Notes: generated from the letters alone by a model not told the origin. A stretch of DNA of 64,000 bases from DASSCW01 sp036556695 (GCA_036556695.1 DATBIY010000047.1:1-64000), one strand, 5' to 3'. Positions 17,301 through 27,347 are shown, numbered from the stretch's first letter. Made by a program: numbers and translations.

Positions 17301-17311
17301 GGGAGGGGACC

Positions 17312-18850
17312 ATCGCCACGCCGACGACCGAGCCCGCAGCCTGGGAGGGCCAGGAGCGGAAGATCGTCACCATCCTGTTCGCCGATGTGACAGGCTCGAC
17401 GGCGCTGGGCGACCAGCTGGACCCCGAGCGGCTGCGCGCCCTGCTGGGCGCCTACTTCCGCACCATGGCCTCGGTGGTCGAAGCGTGGGGCGGCTCGGTG
17501 GAGAAGTTCATCGGCGATGCGGTGATGGCCGTCTTCGGCGTCCCGAACGTCCGCGAGGATGACGCCGCACGTGCGCTGCATGCCGCGCTGGAGATGAGCG
17601 AGCGCCTGGTGGAGCTGAACCGGCAGCTGGCTCGGGATCACAACGTCACGCTCGAGATACGGACCGGGATCAACACCGGCGAGGTGGTGGCGCCGATGGG
17701 CGACGCGCCGAGCCAGCGCATCGTGGCCGGCGACGCGGTCAACGTCGCCGCGCGCCTGGAGCAGGCCGCGGAGCCGGGGACCATCCTGGTGGGCGAGCGA
17801 ACGCACGCGGCCACCAGCACCGCCTTCGAGTTCGAGGGCCCGACGCCCCTCACCCTGAAGGGCAAGCCGGACCCGCTGCCGGCGTTCCGCCTGCTCCGCG
17901 CCAGCGGCGAGGCGCGCCGCGGCATTCCGGGCCTGCGGGCGCCCCTCATCGGGCGCGACGCCGAGCTCGCCACGCTGCTGGCCGCGCTGGACGAGACGAT
18001 CGCCAGCGGCATGCCGCGGCTGGTGCTGGTCTACGGGCCGGCCGGCATCGGCAAGAGCCGGCTCTCCGCTGAGTTCCTTGCCGCGGCGCAGGCCCGGGTG
18101 CCCGATCTTCGCTTCCTGCGGGGCCGAAACCTGGCCGCCGGTGAGGGCGTCACCTACTGGGCGCTGGCCGAGATCGTGCGGGGCGCCTACGGCATCGGGC
18201 TGGACGATCCTGCCGAGTCGGTCGCCGAGCGGATGCGCGCCGGTGTCGCCAGCACGCTTGCGGCACTCGCCCTGGATGCGGCCGAGTCTGAGCTCACCAC
18301 CCAGGCGCTGGCGGCGACCATGGGCGTCAAGCTCGGCTCGGAAGGTCCATCGATCCACGCCGATGAGCTGGCGCGTGCCTGGACGCGCTTCGCCAGCGCC
18401 TTTGCGGCCGCCGGGCCGGCGGTGTGGCTGGTGGAGGATCTGCACTGGGCGGGGGCGCCGGCCCTGGAGATGCTCGAGCGCATCGCAAACCGGGCCACCG
18501 GCCCGCTGGTCATCCTGGCCACAGCGCGCCCCGAGTTCGTCGAGGCGCACCCGGGCTTCGGGGCCGCCGGCGGCGCGCCGCCCACGGCCGTCTCCCTGCG
18601 ACCGCTGACCGACCAGCAGGGAGGCGAGCTGGTCGAGCAGCTGCTCGCCGTGGCCGAGCTGCCCACGGCGCTCCGGGCCGAGATCCTGGGCAAGGCGGAG
18701 GGCAATCCCTTTTTCGTCGAGGAGATCGTGCGGCGGCTGATCGACGAGGGGTGTGCTGGTCCAGGAGGGAGATCATTGGCGAGCGACCGATGCGGCACGC
18801 ACGGCGACGATCCCCGACAGCATCTATGCGCTGCTGGCGGCTCGGGTTGA
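17312..18850 (+). pseudogene. Adenylate/guanylate cyclase-AAA regulator, 5' part of a frameshifted gene
   Basis: Residues 10-180 are a class III nucleotide cyclase domain (ILFADVTGSTALGDQLDPE, then KFIGDAVMAVFG, then IRTGINTGEV). Residues 210-480 are an AAA/NB-ARC-like ATPase with Walker A GPAGIGKSR and the ICHW-like LVEDLHWAG Walker B. After EGNPFFVEEIVRRLIDEG the frame runs into noise, while the expected continuation is in the next frame (18753 onward). The shift lies in a GGGG run at 18748-18751; removing one G restores a protein of about 1,130 residues. The start appears to be ATC at 17312 with GGGGAGGGG just before it; the only standard start, GTG 17222, lies inside the preceding gene. 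Confidence 0.75.
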
Positions 18851-20720
18851 CGCCCTGGCCGCAGGGGAGCGACGGGTGCTGCAGGAGGCCGCGGTCATCG
18901 GGCGCACCTTCTGGGCCGCCGCGGTCGCGCACGCCCTGCCAGGTGATGAGGTCGCCGAGTCGCTCGCGGTCCTCGAGCGCCGCGGCCTGGTCGTCGTGCG
19001 ACCGACCAGCAGCCTCGGTGGGCAGGAGGAGTACGCCTTTCGTCATGCGCTGGTGCGGGAAGTCGCCTACGGCAGCCTTCCCAAAGCGCGCCGCGCGCGG
19101 GCACATGCCGAGGCCGGCGACTGGATCTTGGCCCTCGCCGCCGACCGTGGCGAGGAGTTCGCCGAGCTGATCGCCCACCACTTCGAGACGGCCATCGCGG
19201 GGGAGGACGCCGACCTCGCCTGGCTGGAGGATGCCGGCGAGCGGGAAGCAGTGCGCGCCAAGGCGTACGCCTCACTCCTGGCCGCCGGTCGCGCCGCCCG
19301 CCGCACCTACGCTCTGGCCCGAGCCGCCGAGCTCCACGGACGGGCGCTGGCACTGGCCGCCGACGACCTCGAACGAATGGCCGCCTACGAGCAGATCGGC
19401 CGGGACCACGACCTGGCCTTCCACGGCGAGCTGGCGCTGGATGCCTACCGATCGGCGATCCAGATCGCACGGCGCAGCGATGGCCAGGAGGACGCACTGG
19501 CCCGGCTTGCGCGGCGCGCGAGCAGCCTGGCGTCGATGCGTGGCGGTTCCTTCCAGGTGGTCGTGGACCATGTCGAGATCGACGACCTGATCGGCGAGGG
19601 GCTGGATGCAGTGCGCGATCCTCGCGACCGGGCCGCGCTCCTCATCGCTCGCGCCGACATGGCCAGCCGCTGGTCCGTGCTCGACCAGCCCGATCCGCTC
19701 GGCATGGACAAGCGCATGGCCGCCGCGGAGGAGGCTCGCGCCATCGCCGAGCAACTCCAGGATGCCGAGCTTGGGTTCGCCGCCGCGGACACCTTTGCCG
19801 ACCTCAAGAACGTGATCGGCGACTACGGCGGGGCGGCGCGCGGTGTCGTGGCCGCATTGCCGCTGCTGGACCGCATCGAGGGTCGGGCCGCCAAGGCCCA
19901 GGCACTGTTCGAGGCGGCGCAGAACGTGCTGGTCACCGGCGACCCGGCAGGCGCGCTGCGGCTGGCCTACGCGTCGGCGGAGCTGGCCCGCCACATGTCG
20001 GCGCACGACCAGATGCACGCCAGCGGGATGATCATGACTGCGGCCGACTGGATCGGCGACTGGGATCGCGTGGAGGCAGCCCTGGCGGAGCACCTCGCCA
20101 ACATGGCAGAGGAGGGCAACGTCCGCTGTCTGCTGGTCCAGAGCGGACCAAACCGCGGCGCGCTAGTCGCGGCGCGGCGCGGAGACGCGGATGGTGCGCG
20201 AGCGTTGGTCGAGAGAGCCATCCCCTTCGAGGCCACACCCGGACCCATCCAGTCATCAGCCGCGGAGGTTCTGATCGCGGCCGGAGACCCGAACGCCGGG
20301 CTGGAGGTCGCGCGCGACGTGCTGGCTCGTGGTCCGCGCTGGCGACAGCCGGAGGCGGCGGTGGCCGAGATCCACGGGCTCGAGGCGCTGGGGGAGTGGG
20401 TTGCGCTCGGCGAGGCGGCGCTGGCTGCCCAAGACCTGCGATCAGCCGGCCCGCATGTGGAGGCCCACCTGGACAGGGCCATGGGCCGCAGCCTTATCGG
20501 ACAGGGCCGCATCGAGGAGGGGGTGGAGCTGCTGCGGCGGGCGATCGCCATCTTCGACCGCGTACCCGTCGTCTTCGAGGCGGCCCGGACCCGAGAAGCC
20601 CTGGCCGATGCCGTGCCCGCCCAGCGCGCTCAGCTGCTGGCGGCGGCGCTCGCCACATACCAGACACTGGGCGCCCACCCGCATGTGGAGCGGCTGCGCG
20701 ACAGCCTGGACACCGGATAG
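18753..20720 (+). pseudogene. 3' part of the frameshifted cyclase-AAA regulator (winged-helix and TPR region)
   Basis: The 655-residue frame continues the upstream protein: VLVQEGDHWRATDAARTATI and then PDSIYALLAARVDALAAGERRVLQ are the standard sequence following an AAA module in cyclase-AAA-TPR proteins. HALVREVAYGSL follows, and the remaining 450 residues are TPR-like helical repeats (A-rich, many ARAAEL/ALA units). No C-terminal LuxR-type HTH is seen, so output is probably through the cyclase domain. A separate start at GTG 18753 would overlap the upstream frame by 98 bp and begin mid-domain, so a split gene is more likely than two genes. Confidence 0.75.
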
Positions 20721-20761
20721 CCGGCGGCGCTCGCCAGGTGCTTTGCACTGGGGCCGCCGGC
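20720..20761 (+). terminator. Hairpin after the cyclase-AAA-TPR gene
   Basis: Outer arms GCCGGCGGC and GCCGCCGGC enclose an inner hairpin (CCAGGTGC-TTT-GCACTGG). It begins at the stop codon and ends 20 bp before the next start. There is no clear T-run, so a terminator role is moderate at best. Confidence 0.4.
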
Positions 20762-20781
20762 GTGCCACGATCGGCGGCAGC

Positions 20782-21513
20782 ATGCGACTGCCCTACTTCC
20801 CGCTCCACGTGGTCGTCTTCCCGCACCTGCCGCTGCCGATCCACGTCTTCGAGGAGCGCTATCGGCTGATGACCCATGACGTACTGGCCGACGGCTCGCC
20901 GTTCGCCGGCCGCTTCGTGGTGTCGATGATCACCGAGGGCTCGGATGTCGAGGAGCCGGGCGCCGCGCCGCCTACCGCGGAGCGCATCGGCACGATCGTC
21001 GAGGTGCGCAGTGCCGAGCGCTTCGACGACGGACGCTACGCACTGCTGGTGGTGGGGCTGGCACGCGCCGCGCTGGCCGCGGTCGACCAATCCGGTCCGT
21101 ACGCCACGGTGGACGCCAGCCCGCTGCCCGAGGAGGCCGGTGATGCAGCGGGGGCGACCCGCCTGCTCCCCGCGGTGCAGGCAGCGCTGGATGCCTACCT
21201 GGAGACGGTGAAACGCTTCGTGGCCTCCGCCGCGTCCTTGGGAGCGGAATCGTCGGAGATCACCACCGTGGCTGCCTCACTGGACGAGGTGCTCAAGCCG
21301 ATCCGCCTGCCGGATGACCCGATGGCCGCCAGTTACGCGGTCGGCGGGGTGCTGCAGATCGAGCTGACCCGCAAGCAGCAGCTGCTGGAGATGCCCGACG
21401 CCGCCACCCGGCTGCGCGCCGAGCTGGAGCTGCTGCGCAGAGAGGCGCGCCTGCTGTCGGATGGCGCCATGCCGCCGGTGGCCACCAGCGACCTGCACTA
21501 CAACCCCAACTAG
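20782..21513 (+). CDS. LON-substrate-binding-domain protein
   Basis: A 243-residue stand-alone LON N-terminal (LAN) domain protein without the Lon ATPase or protease. The diagnostic start LPYFPLHVVVFPHLPLPIHVFEERYR is followed by IGTIVEV...YALLVVGLARAAL and, at the C-terminus, a helical region with QIELTRKQQLLEMPDAATRL, which mirrors the Lon bundle. The role of such proteins is unknown; a protein-quality or adaptor function is inferred from Lon. It starts at ATG 20782 and is followed after 16 bp by the deacetylase lipoprotein. Confidence 0.88.
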   Translation: MRLPYFPLHVVVFPHLPLPIHVFEERYRLMTHDVLADGSPFAGRFVVSMITEGSDVEEPGAAPPTAERIGTIVEVRSAERFDDGRYALLVVGLARAALAAVDQSGPYATVDASPLPEEAGDAAGATRLLPAVQAALDAYLETVKRFVASAASLGAESSEITTVAASLDEVLKPIRLPDDPMAASYAVGGVLQIELTRKQQLLEMPDAATRLRAELELLRREARLLSDGAMPPVATSDLHYNPN

Positions 21514-21529
21514 GAGCTCCCACCCCTCC

Positions 21530-22663
21530 ATGAGCCTGCTTCCGAGCCGCTCCTTCGTGCTGGTCGCGGTCATCGCCCTGCTGCTCAGCGCCTGCGCCGG
21601 CGAACCATCGGCAACGCCCACCCCCAGCGCGCCCGTGTCGCTCCCGGCATCGCCGACGCCGGATGCCACCTTGGGTGCGACGGGCGAGCCGACTGCATCG
21701 CCACCGGCCAGTCCATCCACTCCGAGCGGGACCACCTACACCGTCCGGCCGGGTGACACGCTGTATTCGATCGCGCGCCGCTGGAGCACCACGGTCGGGC
21801 AGCTGCAGGCCTGGAACAGCACCACCTACCCCAGCCTCGCCACAGACCCGAACACGCTGCAGGCGGGATGGGTTCTGATCGTCAGCAGCGATCCCGGGGC
21901 AACGCCGCTACCCACCCCGGTGCCGACTCCGGCCGCCACGCCTCCACCCGTCTCCTCGGGCTGCCGCGCCGGCAACCGGGTCGCGGCTGGCAGCCAGCAG
22001 ACCTTCTACACCATCCCCAACGCGGGGAAGGCGGTGGCCCTGACCTTTGACATGGGCGGCCGCCTGGATCCGGGGGTCGACATCCTGAACCTGCTGATCG
22101 AGCAGAAGGTGTGCGCCACCCTCTTCCCGACCGGCGCCATGACCGATACGCCGCAGGGCAAGCAGGTGATGGCCATCGTGCGGGCGCATCCCGAGCTGTT
22201 CGAGATCGGCAACCACACCATGCACCACTGCGACCTGGTGCGCGGTGGCGGTGGCTCACCTTCCTCGGCGCCGTGCGCCGGCATCACTCCGACCGCCGAC
22301 TTCATCCGGCGCGAGCTGACCGATGCCGCCGCCATCCTGGAGCGCGAGAGCGGCCAGCGCCCGGTGCCCTACTGGCGGCCGCCGTACGGCTCGATCAACA
22401 ACGCCGTCCTGTCGGCTGCAGCCTCGGCCGGCTACACCAAGGCGTTCATGTGGGATATCGACACCATCGACTGGAAGCCCATCGAGCAGGGCGGTCCGAC
22501 GGCGCAGCAGATCGCGACCAAGGTCATCACCCAGGCGCAGGGCGGCTCGAACGTGCTCATGCACCTCGGCGGCTACGAGACGCTCGACGCACTGCGCGTC
22601 ATGATCCCTGGCCTGCGGGAGCGCGGCTTCCTGCTGACCTCGCTGAGCGACCTGCTCCAGTAG
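21530..22663 (+). CDS. Lipoprotein with LysM and polysaccharide deacetylase domains
   Basis: A 377-residue exported lipoprotein: hydrophobic signal with lipobox LLLSAC (Cys about 22), a Pro/Thr/Ser-rich stretch, a LysM domain (TYTVRPGDTLYSIARRW, about 65-115), a second Pro linker, then a NodB-type deacetylase (about 160-375). Deacetylase motifs are ALTFDMGG, IGNHTMHH and YWRPPYGSIN. The usual TFDDG motif here reads TFDMG, so the second (metal-binding) Asp is replaced by Met, which may alter metal use. It probably acts on peptidoglycan or another wall glycan outside the membrane. It converges with the transaminase gene 14 bp away. Confidence 0.88.
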   Translation: MSLLPSRSFVLVAVIALLLSACAGEPSATPTPSAPVSLPASPTPDATLGATGEPTASPPASPSTPSGTTYTVRPGDTLYSIARRWSTTVGQLQAWNSTTYPSLATDPNTLQAGWVLIVSSDPGATPLPTPVPTPAATPPPVSSGCRAGNRVAAGSQQTFYTIPNAGKAVALTFDMGGRLDPGVDILNLLIEQKVCATLFPTGAMTDTPQGKQVMAIVRAHPELFEIGNHTMHHCDLVRGGGGSPSSAPCAGITPTADFIRRELTDAAAILERESGQRPVPYWRPPYGSINNAVLSAAASAGYTKAFMWDIDTIDWKPIEQGGPTAQQIATKVITQAQGGSNVLMHLGGYETLDALRVMIPGLRERGFLLTSLSDLLQ

Positions 22664-22676
22664 CGCTCGCGGCCGG

Positions 22677-24038
22677 CTAGCCCCCGGTCTCGTCCATGCC
22701 CGGCTGCGGTCGTGCGGCGGCGGCCAGCGCATCGGCGAAGATCTCGACCGTTGTGTCGACCGCGGCGTCGTCCACCATCAGCGGCGGGCTGAAGCGGAGC
22801 GCTGCCTCGCCGCATTCCAGCACCAGCAGTCCTCGCTCGAAGGCTGCCTGCTGCACGGCGTTGGCGGCGTCGTGATCGGCGAATTCAACCGCCTGCATGA
22901 GGCCGATGCCGCGCACGTCCCGGACGCCCACGTGCTGCTCGGCCACCGTTTCGAGGCCGGCACGCAGGCGGGGCCCCTGGGTGGCGGCGTTCTCGATGAG
23001 CCCGCCCTCCAGCAGGTCCAGCGTGGCCAGTGCCGCCGCCGCGCACACCGGGTTGCCCGCGAAGGTCGAGCCGTGGGCGCCGGGCGGCCAGGTCCACAGC
23101 GAGTCGCGGCCGATGAAGGCGCCGATCGGCATGCCCGAGCCGATGCCCTTGGCGGTGGTCACGATGTCAGGCTCGATGCCGGTGTGCTGGATGCCCCACC
23201 AGCGGCCGGTGCGGCCCATGCCCGACTGGATCTCGTCGGCGATGAGCACGATGCCGTGCTCATCGCACAGCTCCCGCAGCCCGGCCATGAACGCGGTCGG
23301 CGCCGGGAAGTACCCGCCCTCGCCCTGGACGGGTTCGACCACGATGGCCGCCACGTCACTGGGCGAGATCTGGCGCCCCAGGATGGTGTGGCGCAGATGC
23401 TCCAGCTCGGCGCTGCCATCGCCACCCGAGCCCTCGCGCCACGAGCGGACACGCGGGAACGGCGCGTGGTGAACCATCGGCAGCAGCGGGCCGAAGCCGG
23501 CGCGCTGCTTGATCTTCGAGTTCGTCAGCGACAGGGCACCCAGCGTGCGACCGTGGAAGCCGCCCTCGAAGGCGATGATCCCCGGCCGATGGGTGTGGTA
23601 TCGGGCCAGCTTGATGGCGCCCTCCACCGCCTCCGTGCCGGAGTTGGTCAGGAAGACGCGTGCCTTCTCGTTGAAGGGAGCGATGGCCGCCAGGCGCTCC
23701 ATCAGCTCCAGGTAGCGCGGCTCGAAGAAGTCGGTGGCCGCGATGTGGATCAGCCGATCGGCCTGCTCCTGGATGGCGCGCACCACCGCCGGGTGGGCGT
23801 GGCCGGTGCTGGCCACCGCGATGCCGGCGGCGAAGTCCAGGAAAACGTTGCCGTCGACGTCGGTGACCGTGTAGCCGCTGCCCGTCTCGGCGACCAGCGG
23901 ATAGGCGCGGGTGAGGCTGGGACTGGCGACGGCATCATCGCGGGCGATGATGGCCCTGGCCCGCGGGCCGGGCAGCTCGGTGGTGATCCGCGGCGCCGAG
24001 ATGCGGGCAGCCGCGGCGGAAGTGGTCTCGATGCTCAT
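22677..24038 (-). CDS. gabT: Class III aminotransferase, GabT-like (4-aminobutyrate aminotransferase)
   Basis: A 453-residue PLP enzyme of class III. TNSGTEAVEGAIKLARYHT (phosphate-binding), ADEIQSGMGRTGRWWG (PLP Asp) and TTAKGIGSGMPIGAFIG (Schiff-base Lys) are visible. PAPTAFMAGLRELCDEHG and FHGRTLGALSLTNSK favour the GABA/omega-aminotransferase group over acetylornithine aminotransferase. With the SSADH at 12198-13562 it would complete a GABA shunt to succinate. ATG at 24038 is used; a TTG three codons upstream lies too close to the GGAG motif. The genes are not adjacent, so the substrate is inferred. Confidence 0.8.
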   Translation of the reverse strand: MSIETTSAAAARISAPRITTELPGPRARAIIARDDAVASPSLTRAYPLVAETGSGYTVTDVDGNVFLDFAAGIAVASTGHAHPAVVRAIQEQADRLIHIAATDFFEPRYLELMERLAAIAPFNEKARVFLTNSGTEAVEGAIKLARYHTHRPGIIAFEGGFHGRTLGALSLTNSKIKQRAGFGPLLPMVHHAPFPRVRSWREGSGGDGSAELEHLRHTILGRQISPSDVAAIVVEPVQGEGGYFPAPTAFMAGLRELCDEHGIVLIADEIQSGMGRTGRWWGIQHTGIEPDIVTTAKGIGSGMPIGAFIGRDSLWTWPPGAHGSTFAGNPVCAAAALATLDLLEGGLIENAATQGPRLRAGLETVAEQHVGVRDVRGIGLMQAVEFADHDAANAVQQAAFERGLLVLECGEAALRFSPPLMVDDAAVDTTVEIFADALAAAARPQPGMDETGG

Positions 24039-24115
24039 CGGTACCAAACTCCGAAGCGGAGCGGCGCGTCCTGCCCGCGCCCCTGGCTAGATGGCGCGGA
24101 TGGTAACAGCCTCAG

Positions 24116-25165
24116 TCACTGATCGGCCGGGTGCGGCACGCCGCTGGCCGCCCCGATGAGCCCCGGGCCGCGGTACACCAGCCCGGTCCACAGCTGCACC
24201 AGGTCCGCGCCGGCGGCGTAGGCGGCTGCCACGTCCGAGGGGTCGAAGATGCCGCCGGAGGCGATACGCGGCAGGCTCGGCGCCTGCTCATGGGCGCGCG
24301 CCACGGCGGCCAGCATGCCGTCCCGCAGCGCGCGGCCCGAAAGGCCGCCACTCTCGCCGCGACGCCGGCTGCGCAGCCGATCGCGCACCACGGTCGTGTT
24401 CGACAGGATGAGCCCGTCCGCTGTCTTGACCAATGAGTCGAGCAGTGCGTCGAACACGGCCGGCGGCAGGTCGGGGGCCAGCTTCACGAACAGAGGCGGC
24501 GCCTGTCGCGGACCCTGCGCCGCGTCGCGCAGCGCGGCCAGCAGGTCAGCCAGGCGGCCGGGGTCCTGGAGGTCGCGCAAGCCGGCGGTGTTCGGCGAGC
24601 TGACGTTGACCGCCACGTAGTCGGCCACCGGCGCCACCAGCCGGAAGGCCTCGACGTAGTCTCCGATGCTCGCCTCCGGCGGCGTCCCGACGCCGCGCCC
24701 GATGTTCACCCCGACGACGAAGCCGTCCGGCAGGTGCGGCCGTGCCAGCATGACCTGCCGGGCCAGGGCAGCCGCCCCGGCGTTGTTGAACCCCATGCGG
24801 TTGACCAACGCCTCGTCGGCCGGCAGGCGGTACAGGCGCGGCCGCGGGTTGCCCTCCTGGGCAAGCGGCGTGACGGTGCCCACCTCTGCGAAGCCGGCGC
24901 CCAGCGCCGCCCAACCCCGCAGCGCCAGCGCGTCCTTGTCAAAGCCGGCGCCGATGCCGACCCGCGACCTGAACCGCAGGCCGGCGATGTCCACGTCCCG
25001 GAACGACCGCGGCGCGCCGCCAACCAGGCGGAGCAGGCCGCGCCCGATGGGGTTGCCACCTGCCGTGCGCAGGCCGCGGATGGTCAGCCGATGGATCCGC
25101 TCCGGCTCGAAGGCGAACAGCAGCGGCCGGACGATCCGGTAGGCAACGGTTCGCCAGCCGCTCAC
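24116..25165 (-). CDS. pyrD: Dihydroorotate dehydrogenase (quinone), class 2
   Basis: A 349-residue membrane-associated flavoprotein of pyrimidine synthesis that oxidises dihydroorotate with quinone. The N-terminal amphipathic helix (residues 1-35: YRIVRPLLFAFEPERIHRL) is the class 2 membrane anchor. AGFDKDALAL, NRMGFNNAGA, NVSSPNTAGLRDLQ (catalytic Ser) and LSNTT complete the family pattern. The GTG start overlaps the stop of the upstream DUF4288-like gene (GTGA), so pyrD is the last gene of a three-gene operon with P5C dehydrogenase. Confidence 0.95.
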   Translation of the reverse strand: MSGWRTVAYRIVRPLLFAFEPERIHRLTIRGLRTAGGNPIGRGLLRLVGGAPRSFRDVDIAGLRFRSRVGIGAGFDKDALALRGWAALGAGFAEVGTVTPLAQEGNPRPRLYRLPADEALVNRMGFNNAGAAALARQVMLARPHLPDGFVVGVNIGRGVGTPPEASIGDYVEAFRLVAPVADYVAVNVSSPNTAGLRDLQDPGRLADLLAALRDAAQGPRQAPPLFVKLAPDLPPAVFDALLDSLVKTADGLILSNTTVVRDRLRSRRRGESGGLSGRALRDGMLAAVARAHEQAPSLPRIASGGIFDPSDVAAAYAAGADLVQLWTGLVYRGPGLIGAASGVPHPADQ

Positions 25166-25608
25166 TCGTCGTGGGCGCGGGGAAAGGCCATCTCCAGCGG
25201 GCGAACGGTCGGCAGCGGCTCGCCGTCGGCATCGGTTTCAACGCCGGCCGGCGCCATGAACTCGTGCCAGACCTCGGTGCCGGCCGCGGGTGGGTCGTCC
25301 AGCTCCTTGATGGCCACGATGCCCTCGAAGCGGATCACGCCCTCCTGGCCGTCGGCTGTCTCGAACTCGTCCTCGTACTCGGCCGCCAGCTCAACCGCCC
25401 GGCCGAGCGCCGCCTCCTCGTCGTCGCCGTCGACCAGCACCACCCGGTCCTCGACGATGGCCTGCGCGCCGGTGTCACCGACCAGGTAGGCGTAGCGCAG
25501 CTGCACGCTGAACCAGCCGCTGGGATCGACGATCGGCTCGAGCTCGTCGAGCTCGTCGAGCCCGATCAGCGGGGCGGCTGCGTGGCCGTTGCGCGAGGGC
25601 TCGCTCAC
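25162..25608 (-). CDS. Small acidic protein, DUF4288-like
   Basis: A 148-residue acidic protein between P5C dehydrogenase and pyrD, overlapping both by GTGA junctions. WFSVQLRYAYLV, the VVLVDGDDEEAALGRAVELAAEYEDEF stretch, then FEGIVAIKELDD and a late TEVWHEF follow the pattern of the DUF4288 family; this is a motif-level resemblance only. No transmembrane segment or signal peptide. GTG at 25608 is the start compatible with coupling; the frame extends upstream over the preceding gene with no homology. Function unknown. Confidence 0.6.
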   Translation of the reverse strand: MSEPSRNGHAAAPLIGLDELDELEPIVDPSGWFSVQLRYAYLVGDTGAQAIVEDRVVLVDGDDEEAALGRAVELAAEYEDEFETADGQEGVIRFEGIVAIKELDDPPAAGTEVWHEFMAPAGVETDADGEPLPTVRPLEMAFPRAHDE

Positions 25609-27200
25609 GCCGGGGGTGGCTCCTGGCCCATCACCGTCTGCGACTGCTCGCGCAGGAACTGCTGGACGTAGTACGGGCCCAGGCCGCTCTTGCCGGACGA
25701 GCCGGAGCCCTTCCAGCCGCCGAAGCTCTGGATGCCCGGCCACGCGCCGGTGGTTGCTCCGGCGCGGCGGTTCACGTACACCACGCCGGCCTGGATGGTG
25801 TCCAGGAAGCGGCGGATCTCGTTGTCGTCGTGGCTGAAGATGCCGGCCGTCAGGCCATACGGCGTGGAGTTGGCCTCCTGCAGCGCCTGGTCCAGCGAGT
25901 CGACCTCGCCCACGACCAGCAGCGGCACGAACAGCTCGTCATGGAAGAGCCGATGCGACAGCGGCAGGCCGGTGATCACCGTCGGGGTGGGGAAGTAGCC
26001 ACGTTCGGTGTCCTGGTCATGCAGGACCTCGCCGCCCAGTGCCACGGACCCGCCGTCGCGTCGGGCCTCCTCGACGGCCGAGGTGAACTTCGACAGCGCC
26101 CGCTCGTTGATGACCGGGCCCATCCAGCGATCGCGCCGCGTCGGGTCGCCGACGGCGATGGTCTTGGCTTTCTCGACCAGCTTGTCGACGAACGCGCTGG
26201 CCACGCTGCGCTCGACGTAGACGCGGCTGTTGGCGCTGCACTTCTGTCCGTCGAAGCCGAAGGCGGAGCGCATCACGCCCTCGGCCGCCTCCTCAAGGTC
26301 AGCGGTGGCGGTGATGATCGCCGGGTTCTTGCCGCCCATCTCGGTGATGATCGGCCGCGGGTAGTCGCGCGTGAAGCCGGTGTACAGCTTCATGCCGACC
26401 TCGTACGAGCCGGTGAACACCATGCCGTCGATGTCGGGGCTCTCCTGCAGCTCGGCGCCGACCGTCTCGCCCGGGCCGGTGACCAGGTTGAAGACCCCGG
26501 CCGGCACACCGGCGTCGCGCAGCACCTCTCCGAACTTGTACCCCAGCAGCGGCGCATCGGACGAGGGCTTGAGCACCACGGTGTTTCCGGCGATCAGGGC
26601 GCCGGCTGCCGGGCCGCCGGCCAGCGCCATCGGGAAGTTGAAGGGGCTGATCACCGCCCACACGCCGTGCGGCTTGAGGACGCTGCGGGTGTGCTCAGTC
26701 GGCGAGAGCGAGCCCATGGGCTTCACGAAGCCGTCGTTGCGCTCCATCTCGTCGCTGTAGTAGCGCAGCAGGTCAGCCGTTTCCTCGACGTCGCCCAGCG
26801 CCTCCAGCCGGTTCTTGCCGACCTCGAACGACATGAGCGCGGCGTACTCGAACTGGCGCTCGCTGATCAGGTCGGCGGCGCGGCGCATGATCTCCAGCCG
26901 TTTGCGCCAGCCGAGGTCGCGCCAGGCGGGAAAGGCTGCTCGGGCTTCGGCAATGGCGTCGCGCACGTCCTGCCGGCTGCCGACCGGGAAACGCGCGACC
27001 ACGATCTCGCGGTCGATGGGCGAACGGTCCTCGAACTCCTCAGCCGCGCGGCGCTCCTCGCCGCCGATCAGCATCGGGTAGGACTGGCCGAGCTGCCCGC
27101 GAACACGCTCGACCGCTTCGTCGAACGCCGACTGCAGCTCCTCGTTGTCAGCCGAAAGGGTCGCGTAGGTGATCTTCATGCGCGGCGTGGTGGTCGCCAT
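25605..27200 (-). CDS. pruA: L-glutamate gamma-semialdehyde (P5C) dehydrogenase
   Basis: A 531-residue aldehyde dehydrogenase of the RocA/PruA type oxidising glutamate semialdehyde to glutamate in proline and arginine catabolism. The long N-terminus (NEELQSAFDEAVERVRGQLGQ, then YPMLIGGEER), VISPFNFPMALAGGP, ITEMGGKNPAIIT and FGFDGQKCSANSRVYVE are typical of bacterial P5CDH, which is about 520-540 residues long. ATG at 27200 gives the family-like start MATTTPRMKITYATLS. No proline dehydrogenase gene lies in the window. Confidence 0.88.
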   Translation of the reverse strand: MATTTPRMKITYATLSADNEELQSAFDEAVERVRGQLGQSYPMLIGGEERRAAEEFEDRSPIDREIVVARFPVGSRQDVRDAIAEARAAFPAWRDLGWRKRLEIMRRAADLISERQFEYAALMSFEVGKNRLEALGDVEETADLLRYYSDEMERNDGFVKPMGSLSPTEHTRSVLKPHGVWAVISPFNFPMALAGGPAAGALIAGNTVVLKPSSDAPLLGYKFGEVLRDAGVPAGVFNLVTGPGETVGAELQESPDIDGMVFTGSYEVGMKLYTGFTRDYPRPIITEMGGKNPAIITATADLEEAAEGVMRSAFGFDGQKCSANSRVYVERSVASAFVDKLVEKAKTIAVGDPTRRDRWMGPVINERALSKFTSAVEEARRDGGSVALGGEVLHDQDTERGYFPTPTVITGLPLSHRLFHDELFVPLLVVGEVDSLDQALQEANSTPYGLTAGIFSHDDNEIRRFLDTIQAGVVYVNRRAGATTGAWPGIQSFGGWKGSGSSGKSGLGPYYVQQFLREQSQTVMGQEPPPA

Positions 27201-27304
27201 CAGAGCATTGGCCTCCGCAGAAGGACTGGTGCCGCGTCGCGTGCAGGGCGGCGGGCCATGAGTGGGCGCCACGCATTATGGCACCGAGCAGCGGGCATGC
27301 CGAA

Positions 27305-27335
27305 GGCCAGGCTCCGGGGGGAGAAGAGCCTGGCC
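27305..27335 (-). terminator. Hairpin between the methyltransferase operon and P5C dehydrogenase
   Basis: GGCCAGGCTC and GAGCCTGGCC form a perfect 10-bp stem with an 11-nt loop, read on the minus strand downstream of the methyltransferase and upstream of pruA. A possible promoter (27348-27376) lies just before it, so the hairpin could also be the 5' end of the pruA leader. Confidence 0.45.
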
Positions 27336-27347
27336 CTCGACGCGGGG

